Origin: Cyclobacteriaceae bacterium
GTDB lineage: Bacteria; Bacteroidota; Bacteroidia; Cytophagales; Cyclobacteriaceae
Assembly: GCA_025363495.1 (NCBI GenBank)
Contig: JANYDR010000296.1
Location: forward strand, 1-5,308
Direction: 5' to 3'
Length of the DNA: 5,308 bases
This document shows, one piece after another, positions 1 to 5,034 of the stretch (its first letter is position 1; each line of letters opens with the position of its first letter). The notes under the pieces were generated by a model, which was given only the letters and a program-made list of their open reading frames with translations, made no database searches and had not been told where the DNA came from. A program made the translations under genes and the position numbers.

Positions 1-330
1 TTCCATCGTCCCCTCCGGTGGATTAAGTTCATCAAACAACAAATTGAAATCTGAAACCATTGTAATTGAAACAAAATCATGATCATTAGAAGCTCCTGAA
101 GGCATGCGGAGCTCATACATATACCAACCCAACACTCCAGGGCTTGTACGAATACGCTCAGCGGTAATTACCGGACTATAATTCTTGATCAGATTCAGAT
201 AGGCAGACCTTTTTCCGGGAGAGAGTTTCGTGTAAGAGAATGCATAATAGGTCTTGCTATCTTGTGCGCTAACGGTAAGCAAATTGCAGGAGATAAGAAT
301 AGAACAAAAAATAAAATTGATCAACTTCAT
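1..330 (-). CDS. Secreted small alpha/beta protein, 3' part cut off by the window
   Basis: The first 110 codons of a minus-strand gene are visible; the rest lies beyond the left edge. Translation starts MKLINFIFCSILIS, a short basic start followed by a hydrophobic stretch. Cleavage by signal peptidase I is likely after residue 22 (VSA|QD), so the product is probably exported. An LISC sequence at residues 12-15 could instead act as a lipobox, which cannot be settled by eye. The mature part has the pattern YYAFSYTKLSPGK, YLNLIKNYSPVITAERI, GVLGWYMYELRMPSG and DFVSITMV. This resembles uncharacterised secreted Bacteroidota proteins with a probable dimeric alpha/beta (ferredoxin-like) fold; that assignment is inference and no function is known to me. 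There is no Shine-Dalgarno sequence before the ATG at 330. The gene follows the aminotransferase on the same strand but is separated from it by repeat element A, so co-transcription is doubtful. Confidence 0.8.
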   Translation of the reverse strand, partial: MKLINFIFCSILISCNLLTVSAQDSKTYYAFSYTKLSPGKRSAYLNLIKNYSPVITAERIRTSPGVLGWYMYELRMPSGASNDHDFVSITMVSDFNLLFDELNPPEGTME

Positions 331-344
331 ATGAATTGGTTAAG

Positions 345-502
345 GGTCCGAGGTCCGAGGTTCTAAGTTCTGGGTTCTAAGTTAGCTAAAACGGGCCGTA
401 GATCTTATAGGAATATCATTGAGCAGAGTTTCTGAGTGTTAGTCACACCCGATTTATCTGCGCAACCTAGAACTCAGAACCAAGAACTCAGAACCCAGAA
501 CT
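345..502. repeat. Repeat element A: inverted heptamer arrays around a 78-bp core
   Basis: The left array (345-384, plus strand) reads GGTCCGA twice, then GGTTCTA, AGTTCTG, GGTTCTA and AGTTA. The right array (463-502) holds the same kind of unit on the minus strand: AGTTCTG, GGTTCTG, AGTTCTT, GGTTCTG, AGTTCTA, GGTTG. In-register pairing of 359-383 with 464-488 gives an imperfect long stem. Out of register, 366-381 pairs with 487-502 over 16 positions with a single T/C difference, which becomes a G-U pair in a minus-strand transcript. The core adds a nested inverted repeat: TAAAaCGGG (387-395) against CCCGaTTTA (448-456), with one mismatch. The element fills the gap between the aminotransferase stop and the start of the secreted-protein gene, so it could act as a terminator or mRNA-stabilising structure, or be a small repeat insertion. 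No clear target duplication was seen. Confidence 0.8.
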
Positions 503-509
503 CCCAACA

Positions 510-1628
510 TTACACCCCAAATCTCTCCTCCAACGCCTTCGTCAAAATATCCATCCCTTTCAATAAATAATCTTTCTCAGCACCAATACCGATCCGGATA
601 TACTTATCCATTCCATACCAGTCCCCCGCTACAATAAAAATTCCCTTCTCCTTCCTTAACCAATCTGACAAATCAGTTGATTTGATATCAAGGGTATAAT
701 GCATAAAGGCCATGCCTCCACCCTGTGGCGGAACAAACTGAATGATATGCGAATATTTTTTTACCCATTCCTCTACTGCCTGCAGGTTCTCCCTGAGCAT
801 ACCACGGTTGCGGGCAAAAATTCTTTCGCGCATCTCAGGTCTCAGGGCAATCTCTCCCACCTCATGACTTAAAATTCCGGCTGTGATAGAAGTGTAATCA
901 TGATACGCCCATGAGTCGGCAATAGTTTTTGTATCCCCTGCCAGCCATCCTAATCGCAAACCCGGCAACGCGTATGCTTTTGATAGTCCTCCATTGACGA
1001 TAACCTTGTCGTACATCCCGATAAAGCTCGGCGTTTCCTTTCCACTCAACTCCGCACCTCGGTATATTTCGTCAGCTAGTATCCATGCCCCAACGCTTTC
1101 TGCGAGACGCACAATCTCTTTCATTTCTTCATCTGTTAAAATATATCCGGTTGGGTTGTTAGGATTACATACGGCAATCATCTTCGTCTTGGGCGTAACG
1201 ACCTTTTTCAATTCTTCCAGGTCGACAGCCCAGCGATTTTCCTCCCGTAGATGATAGGCTATGGCAGTACAGCCCATCTCTTCCACAATACCCCACACCT
1301 GCATGTAATTGGGTACCATAATTGCGACTTCATCACCTTTCTTTAAAAGAGAGTGACAAGCAACGAAATTGGCTTCGGATGAACCGTTTGTGACCAGAAC
1401 GTTATCTTCAGAATAGCCCTTATACAGCGCAGCAATTCGTTTCCGCAAGGGAATTGAACCATTGGTCTGTCCATAACCAAGAACTGTCTGAGTAAGCTTC
1501 TCTATCTCTTCAGAAGTCAGTAATTCTTTCAGAGTGAAAGGATGAAAACCGCTTTCAGTTAAATTATAGGGTACGGTGTTTTCATACAACGATTGGAAAC
1601 GCTCGAGTTCGAATATTCGTAGGTTCAT
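510..1628 (-). CDS. PLP-dependent aminotransferase, class I/II (fold type I)
   Basis: A complete 372-residue enzyme of normal length for the aspartate-aminotransferase superfamily, expected to be cytoplasmic. It should transfer an amino group, or perform another PLP reaction, on an amino acid; the substrate cannot be read from the sequence. Visible landmarks: phosphate-cup motif NGSSEAN (81-87), ring-stacking Tyr108 in PNY, NPNNPTG (155-161), DEIYRGAE starting at Asp186 (contact to the pyridine nitrogen), Schiff-base Lys217 in the motif SKAYALPGLRLGW, Arg225, and YIRIGIG with Arg345 as the likely carboxylate-binding arginine. All key residues are intact. The N-terminal LERFQSLYE pattern and the SKAYALPGLR lysine loop recall a subgroup that includes VioD/capreomycidine-synthase-like enzymes; this is recollection of family patterns, not a search. 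The chosen ATG at 1628 begins where family members begin. It has no Shine-Dalgarno sequence. No biosynthetic partner gene lies nearby. Confidence 0.93.
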   Translation of the reverse strand: MNLRIFELERFQSLYENTVPYNLTESGFHPFTLKELLTSEEIEKLTQTVLGYGQTNGSIPLRKRIAALYKGYSEDNVLVTNGSSEANFVACHSLLKKGDEVAIMVPNYMQVWGIVEEMGCTAIAYHLREENRWAVDLEELKKVVTPKTKMIAVCNPNNPTGYILTDEEMKEIVRLAESVGAWILADEIYRGAELSGKETPSFIGMYDKVIVNGGLSKAYALPGLRLGWLAGDTKTIADSWAYHDYTSITAGILSHEVGEIALRPEMRERIFARNRGMLRENLQAVEEWVKKYSHIIQFVPPQGGGMAFMHYTLDIKSTDLSDWLRKEKGIFIVAGDWYGMDKYIRIGIGAEKDYLLKGMDILTKALEERFGV

Positions 1629-1645
1629 GGGGACAGTATTTAATT

Positions 1646-1806
1646 AGTTGAAAGTTGAAAGTTGAAAGTTGAAAGTTGAAAGTGGAAAGCAGCGATTCAA
1701 CAATGAAAAGAGTAGACTTCTGATTGAAGGTACAAACTACCCGAAGGGGTAAAATCAGATTGCGACACGAAACAAGCTTTAAACTTTCAGCCTTTCGCTT
1801 TAAGCT
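1646..1806. repeat. Repeat element B: AGTTGAA heptamer array with inverted degenerate partner
   Basis: The left end (1646-1680) is five perfect tandem copies of AGTTGAA, then a variant AGTGGAA and AGC to 1690. The right end (1773-1806) read on the minus strand has AAAG every 6-8 nt (AGCTTAA, AGCGAAA, GGCTGAA, AGTTTAA), a decayed inverted copy of the array. TGAAAGT-type arms near 1676-1690 pair with 1776-1790. The core holds a nested structure: TCTGATT (1719-1725) with AATCAGA (1753-1759), enclosing TACCC (1738-1742) with GGGTA (1747-1751) around a 4-nt loop. The array begins 17 bp upstream of the aminotransferase start codon, so it lies in that gene's leader or promoter region. A minus-strand open frame across it, giving a protein with repeated STFNFQL, is an artefact of the array. 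Confidence 0.85.
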
Positions 1807-1849
1807 AAGAATCCCTTCGGTTTTAAATCCATATCTATTATTGCGCATA

Positions 1850-1886
1850 CTAATAAGATGTTCTGTTTAAAAAACACTCTTATTAG
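1850..1886. other. Perfect 9-bp inverted repeat, hairpin or operator-like dyad
   Basis: CTAATAAGA (1850-1858) is perfectly inverted as TCTTATTAG (1878-1886). The arms extend with TGTT (1859-1862) and AACA (1873-1876) if one C is bulged out. No T-run follows on either strand, so it is not a standard intrinsic terminator. It sits upstream of the aminotransferase and downstream of the membrane-protein gene on the minus strand. It could be a protein-binding dyad or an mRNA hairpin. Confidence 0.5.
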
Positions 1887-1919
1887 GGCATGTAACACAG
1901 AATTGCATTACAAGAGGCA

Positions 1920-1962
1920 CGCCGGTTTCCCAATCTCTTCCCTAATGTTGGAAACGGTGGCG
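1920..1962. other. Imperfect stem-loop in the gene-free spacer
   Basis: CGCC (1920-1923) and GTTTCC (1925-1930) plus AA (1932-1933) are mirrored by TT (1948-1949), GGAAAC (1950-1955) and GGCG (1959-1962), with single-base and three-base bulges and a loop of about 14 nt. Together with the dyad at 1850-1886 it is the only clear structure in the spacer 1807-2036; no convincing coding frame was found there. Whether it is transcribed is unknown. Confidence 0.4.
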
Positions 1963-2029
1963 CTACTTAGAGTAGCTAAACTCAACTGGCTCAAAAATGG
2001 GATTTTTATTCCACAAAAAAAATCGAGGT

Positions 2030-2053
2030 AAAAAACTCACAGCGCCTGGCGCT
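2030..2053 (-). terminator. Intrinsic terminator overlapping the end of the membrane-protein gene
   Basis: On the minus strand the GC-rich palindrome AGCGCCAGGCGCT (2053-2041; five base pairs around a three-base loop) is followed after GTGAG by six T (2035-2030). The palindrome lies inside the last codons, and the TGA stop (2039-2037) sits between stem and T-run. The stem is short and the 5-nt gap to the T-run is slightly long. A second T-run further on (about 2022-2015) may help. It would end the SnoaL-like/membrane-protein transcript. Confidence 0.55.
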
Positions 2054-2468
2054 TGCCCGAAGTTATAAGCGTTGATGTCAACAAAATCACCATCAGAAAA
2101 TCAAAAACCGCTGGAAGAATGAAAAAATAGTTTAGAATTAATATCCCATGAGCAAGATTCATGAACAACCACAAAGTAACCAACGGCGTTATCCTATGCG
2201 GATCTGTACGGGCCTGAAGAGAAAGTTGCCACAACGACACTATCTCGACAACACCAAGCAAGATGGCTAACAGCCCATAGCCGTAATAGAAATCCCAATA
2301 GCTTCGGCTAAAGCCACTGAACTCCCAATGATGTGATTTCATAGCCTCAATCACTCTCTCTTCCTCCTCACCATGCCTGGGCCTCGCCGACAAGAATAGA
2401 TACGTATGAGTTATGTACTGAAACAGTGCGACACCCAAGGCTATTCCCAAAAGTTTCGACCGGCTCAT
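2037..2468 (-). CDS. Uncharacterised four-helix integral membrane protein
   Basis: A complete 143-residue protein with four hydrophobic segments at about residues 6-27, 62-82, 93-112 and 114-134, so it should sit in the inner membrane. Between helices 1 and 2 is a charged, aromatic stretch with HGEEEERV and the striking motif SRSYWDFYYGYG (54-65). I recall this motif from short four-helix Bacteroidota and proteobacterial proteins, possibly those called LIC_13387-like, but cannot verify it. No enzymatic motif is evident. The start at 2468 is well supported by a Shine-Dalgarno sequence. The gene lies 12 bp after the SnoaL-like gene and is almost certainly co-transcribed with it. Its 3' end carries a probable terminator. 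Function is unknown; it may serve the same response as the upstream gene, under the divergent AraC-type regulator. Confidence 0.82.
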   Translation of the reverse strand: MSRSKLLGIALGVALFQYITHTYLFLSARPRHGEEEERVIEAMKSHHWEFSGFSRSYWDFYYGYGLLAILLGVVEIVSLWQLSLQARTDPHRITPLVTLWLFMNLAHGILILNYFFILPAVFDFLMVILLTSTLITSGKRQAL

Positions 2469-2480
2469 CCTATTCCTTCT
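2469..2480 (-). promoter_or_regulatory. Shine-Dalgarno site for the membrane-protein gene
   Basis: The 12-bp gap after the SnoaL-like stop codon reads AGAAGGAATAGG on the minus strand, with AGAAGGA ending 5 nt before the ATG. It is the clearest ribosome binding site in the window, where most starts lack one. It fixes this start and suggests independent re-initiation within the operon. Confidence 0.6.
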
Positions 2481-2861
2481 TTAAGCTGTCAAAAATTTGC
2501 GAAACGAATCAGTGTCAAAAAAAATAGTGAGCATATCAAGTTTTCCTTCCTTGATCTCCCATATTTCCGCAACATCGCCGTTGATCCTCTTACCTCCTGG
2601 AAACACAAAATCATAGTTGGCCAAAACAAAAGCTTTATTCCCTTCAACGATCATTTCCTTTATGCGCACGGATGTGAAGAGTTTAGAAAATCTCTTTATT
2701 ACCTCTACGTAGGAATTACTTCCCACCAGCGGGTCAGTCTTTGTCATATCTCCTTCTAAAAATCTAAAGTCATCCGAGAGTACAAAAACCCAATCTTTTC
2801 CCCCGTTAAGTCCTTCATAGTACACGTTAAGTAAGTCGGTGATCATAGTATTGTTGTTCAT
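2481..2861 (-). CDS. SnoaL/NTF2-like (ketosteroid-isomerase fold) domain protein
   Basis: A complete 126-residue single-domain protein. Its layout fits the NTF2-like cone fold: an N-terminal helix (MITDLLNVYYEGLNGGKDW), the short segment with FLEGD, a second helix (SYVEVIKRFSKLF, about 50-62), then beta strands IKEMIVEGNKAFVLANYDF, DVAEIWEIKEGKLDMLTIFFD, and a C-terminal FRKFL. This matches the usual 120-140 residue length. Members are small cytoplasmic isomerases, hydrolases or ligand-binding proteins; the substrate cannot be inferred and catalytic residues are not conserved enough to name. The ATG at 2861 has an A-rich leader with no Shine-Dalgarno; Met6 is an alternative start. It is the first gene of a two-gene unit with the membrane protein and is divergent from the GlxA-type regulator, with 116 bp between start codons, which suggests that this regulator controls it. 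Confidence 0.8.
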   Translation of the reverse strand: MNNNTMITDLLNVYYEGLNGGKDWVFVLSDDFRFLEGDMTKTDPLVGSNSYVEVIKRFSKLFTSVRIKEMIVEGNKAFVLANYDFVFPGGKRINGDVAEIWEIKEGKLDMLTIFFDTDSFRKFLTA

Positions 2862-2877
2862 CGAATTATTTTTTTTG

Positions 2878-2885
2878 TAAAATTA
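2878..2885 (-). promoter_or_regulatory. Possible -7 box for the SnoaL-like gene
   Basis: The minus strand has TAATTTTA, seven of eight matches to the Bacteroidota -7 consensus TAnnTTTG, 16 bp before the start codon. No good TTG -33 element lies at the usual spacing (only CTG at 2904-2906), and the implied leader would be very short. Tentative. Confidence 0.25.
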
Positions 2886-2933
2886 CTCCCCAGGCTATGT
2901 CGTCAGGAGGTGCTAATTGGACAATACCACGGG

Positions 2934-2965
2934 TTGATTTGGACACATCATTTTTCTTAACTTTC
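2934..2965 (+). promoter_or_regulatory. Possible promoter of the GlxA-type regulator
   Basis: TTG at 2934-2936 and TAACTTTC at 2958-2965 (seven of eight matches to TAnnTTTG) are 21 bp apart, within the usual Bacteroidota -33/-7 spacing. The predicted transcript would start only a few bases before the ATG at 2978, giving a nearly leaderless mRNA. If correct, the ATG at 2897 lies upstream of the promoter and cannot be the start of translation. Confidence 0.3.
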
Positions 2966-2977
2966 AAAAAAAGAAAA

Positions 2978-3970
2978 ATGAAAAGCCTCACCATTCTTGT
3001 ACCCAACGGTCCGCATAACCTGAGCAGTGTTGCCGACTCGTTTCTTGTCTTTACAAAGGCAAATCAGCATTGGCAGAGCTGTGGTAAAAAACCAGTATTC
3101 AACATTAAGTTGGCCGGGACTTCAAAGACAGTGAAGTTGAGCGACGGTCTTTTTTCCATCCGACCGCATTGTAATATTAATGACGTATCAAAAACAGACC
3201 TAGTGATCATTCCCGCGATTCTTCCAGATTACTCAAAAACAATCCGGCAACACAAGGCACTTAGCTCATGGATACTCCGTCAATATGAAAGAGGGGCTGA
3301 AGTAGCAAGCATTTGCACTGGTGCATTCCTGCTCGCGTCTACGGGATTATTGAAAGACAAACGTTGTTCCACACACTGGCAGGCGGCTGATCATTTCAGG
3401 CAAATGTACCCAGACGTAAATCTCGTTGAAGACCAACTCATCACTGACGAAAATGGAATTTATACCAATGGCGGTGCCTTTTCTTTTTTGAATTTTCTGC
3501 TTTACCTGGTGGAAAAATATTATGACCGGACAACAGCTATCTACTGTTCGAAGATTTTTCAGATTGACATTGACCGCAATAGCCACTCGCTGTTCAGTAT
3601 TTTTACGGGTCAAAAAAAACATAGTGATGAGATAATCAAAAAGGCCCAGGCTCATATCGAAAAAAATCTTCATGGGAAGATCTCTATTGAGGCGATGTCA
3701 TCCACGTTCTCGATCAGCAGACGCAATTTCGACAGAAGGTTTATCAAAGCAACTGGTAATACTCCAGCAGAATATCAGCAACGTGTAAAGATCGAAGCGG
3801 CTAAAAAGAAATTTGAGACCAGTCAAAAAACCATCAGCGAAGTTATGTACGATGTGGGTTACTCGGATACAAAAGCGTTTCGCGAGACTTTCAGGAAAAT
3901 CACAGGAGTGTCACCGTTAGATTATAGAAATAAGTATAATAAGGAAGCTTTTGTACAGATGAATAGCTAG
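2978..3970 (+). CDS. GlxA-type transcription regulator: DJ-1/PfpI domain fused to AraC DNA-binding domain
   Basis: A 330-residue cytoplasmic transcription regulator. Residues 1 to about 185 form a DJ-1/PfpI (amidotransferase-like) sensor domain: LTILVPNG at the start, DLVIIPAI (74-81), then the nucleophile-elbow motif SICTGAFLLA with Cys113, and STHW with His133. The Cys-His pair is present, but family members are thought to use this domain for sensing rather than catalysis. Residues from about 218 on are an AraC/XylS domain with two helix-turn-helix units, near 235-256 and 285-307, ending in the typical GYSDTKAFRETFRKITGVSPLDYR pattern (split here only for reading: GYSDTKAF, FRKITG, SPLDYR). 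An in-frame ATG at 2897 would add 27 residues unlike the family; the start at 2978 matches the MK-x-ILVP start of relatives and was chosen. It is divergent from the SnoaL-like/membrane protein pair, its likely target. The ligand is unknown. Confidence 0.93.
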   Translation: MKSLTILVPNGPHNLSSVADSFLVFTKANQHWQSCGKKPVFNIKLAGTSKTVKLSDGLFSIRPHCNINDVSKTDLVIIPAILPDYSKTIRQHKALSSWILRQYERGAEVASICTGAFLLASTGLLKDKRCSTHWQAADHFRQMYPDVNLVEDQLITDENGIYTNGGAFSFLNFLLYLVEKYYDRTTAIYCSKIFQIDIDRNSHSLFSIFTGQKKHSDEIIKKAQAHIEKNLHGKISIEAMSSTFSISRRNFDRRFIKATGNTPAEYQQRVKIEAAKKKFETSQKTISEVMYDVGYSDTKAFRETFRKITGVSPLDYRNKYNKEAFVQMNS

Positions 3971-3974
3971 AAAG

Positions 3975-4018
3975 TTGAGAATCATTTCATTTTAAAATAC
4001 CAGCCTTACTTTTCTCAA
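3975..4018. other. 7-bp inverted repeat just after the regulator gene
   Basis: TTGAGAA (3975-3981) is inverted as TTCTCAA (4012-4018) with a 30-nt loop that contains the palindrome ATTTTAAAAT. It starts four bases after the regulator stop codon and may mark the mRNA 3' end. It lacks a tight loop and a directly following T-run (the next is near 4038-4043), so it is not a convincing terminator. The rest of 3971-4083 shows nothing else. Confidence 0.3.
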
Positions 4019-4083
4019 GCTATATCATTGCCTTGTAGTTTTTTGCACCACGGCCAGTCAAACCCCATCCGGCGACACTTAAC

Positions 4084-4230
4084 CGCAGAGACCACGAAGG
4101 AATGCACGCAAAGTTCGCGGAGAATGCTGAAGGCCCCGTTTTCGGGCGGGCATTAACTTAGCGGGCACAGCCTTGGAAATTGAGAGCGCAAAGATACCTT
4201 CGGCACTAGTTCGGCGAACTTTGCGTGTGA
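4084..4230. repeat. Repeat element C: inverted CGCAAAG-type repeats between convergent genes
   Basis: The left end carries related short units on the plus strand: CGCAGAG (4084), CACGAAG (4093), CGCAAAG (4107) and CGCGGAG (4116). The segment CACGCAAAGTTCGC (4105-4118) recurs perfectly inverted as GCGAACTTTGCGTG (4214-4227), a 14-bp arm pair 95 nt apart. Inside are AATGC/GCATT (4123-4127 and 4150-4154), enclosing CCCG-TTTT-CGGG (4135-4146), and another CGCAAAG (4187-4193) that could pair with the right arm instead. The element sits between the regulator and ABC permease genes, which converge, so it could serve as a two-way 3' structure. The left units resemble the CGCAGAG/CGCAAAG-rich intergenic repeats seen in many bacterial genomes. 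No transposase or target duplication is visible. Confidence 0.75.
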
Positions 4231-4257
4231 TGAAATTAGTAACTCGACAAAGGAGTA

Positions 4258-5031
4258 TTAACCCTTCTCAGATTTGGTCAGATAAAGAACATACCCAAGC
4301 ACGGTGAACACAATGAAATATCCAATCGCCATCATGTGGATATCCACTGCCGGGTGAAACTTCCCCGAATCCTCCAGATAATGGTACATACAATAAGTGT
4401 AAGGAATTATAAAACTATACTTCCAGGAGAGAGAACCAAGAGCACCCACCCAAAACAGCATTCCCGCTCCTATCGGTAGTAGAAAATTTTTATACTTCAG
4501 ACTTATCAGGTACTGAAGGGCAATGATCGGAAGGCAATCGATGAAGTAGAGGCTATTCTCTTTAATAAAAAACAAGAATGGAATCGGGTCACCGGGATAC
4601 GGTACTCCGCTGACAAGCAGATAGGGCACAATCCCAGCCAGATAAATTCCGATATTGAATAAAACAAAGAATTGCAGCATCATTACAATAATCACCGCCA
4701 GCTTGGAGAAATAAATAGTCGTCAGGCTTATGGGCGTCGTATGGAGCTGCTTCCAAGTGTTGTTTTTATATTCAAGCTGGGCGATTAAGCTGGTAGCCAT
4801 GATCACACCCATCGGCAACAGCATGATTGCCATTGATTCCCATGAACTCTTCCACAGTTTATCCCAGAATCCAGCGGCTGAATAGATGGCTGGCAATTGA
4901 TCAGGACGAAATAACCGCGCGACAATGATAATGACTGGAGTGAAAAATCCACCTACCAAAACAAGCAACGACGAAAGACTTCTCCTCTTTTTTATCCATT
5001 CGCTTTCAAAACTATGTATGAAGGTCATCAT
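4258..5031 (-). CDS. ABC-2 type transporter permease, bacitracin/lantibiotic-exporter type
   Basis: A complete 257-residue inner-membrane permease with six hydrophobic segments at about residues 20-40, 65-85, 108-135, 160-178, 183-200 and 232-251. The N-terminus has the typical FESEWIKKRRS cytoplasmic start. After helix 2 comes LEYKNNTWKQLHTTPIS (86-102), the E-x-x-x-NTWKQL-x-x-x-P pattern typical of the BcrB/MutE/NukE-like ABC-2 permease group that contacts the ATPase and is linked to peptide-antibiotic export or immunity. The substrate here is unknown. It lies three bases after the ATPase stop codon, so the two are co-transcribed and probably translationally coupled. Two consecutive ATG codons (5031 and 5028) are possible starts. 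No second permease gene follows; if one exists, it lies upstream of the ATPase, outside the window. Confidence 0.9.
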   Translation of the reverse strand: MMTFIHSFESEWIKKRRSLSSLLVLVGGFFTPVIIIVARLFRPDQLPAIYSAAGFWDKLWKSSWESMAIMLLPMGVIMATSLIAQLEYKNNTWKQLHTTPISLTTIYFSKLAVIIVMMLQFFVLFNIGIYLAGIVPYLLVSGVPYPGDPIPFLFFIKENSLYFIDCLPIIALQYLISLKYKNFLLPIGAGMLFWVGALGSLSWKYSFIIPYTYCMYHYLEDSGKFHPAVDIHMMAIGYFIVFTVLGYVLYLTKSEKG

Positions 5032-5034
5032 CTC

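Noticed and set aside
994..1254. Plus-strand open frame of 86 codons
   Set aside because: It lies wholly antisense to the aminotransferase, whose motifs are intact, and its translation is serine-rich without a recognisable domain.
1646..1806. CRISPR-like array
   Set aside because: The repeats are 7 nt and directly tandem without spacers, and the second array is inverted; no cas gene is present.
1582..1848. Minus-strand open frame of 88 codons upstream of the aminotransferase
   Set aside because: Its sequence comes from the AGTTGAA array (repeated STFNFQL) and non-coding flank, and it overlaps the aminotransferase start in another frame.
2406..2759. Plus-strand open frame of 117 codons
   Set aside because: It is antisense to the SnoaL-like gene and the start of the membrane-protein gene, both better supported by family patterns and spacing.
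3347..3673. Minus-strand open frame of 108 codons
   Set aside because: It is antisense to the central part of the GlxA-type regulator and shows no domain of its own.
4084..4230. Insertion sequence or classical MITE
   Set aside because: Terminal inverted repeats exist, but no transposase gene and no target-site duplication could be found around any of the three elements, so mobility is not supported by this sequence alone.
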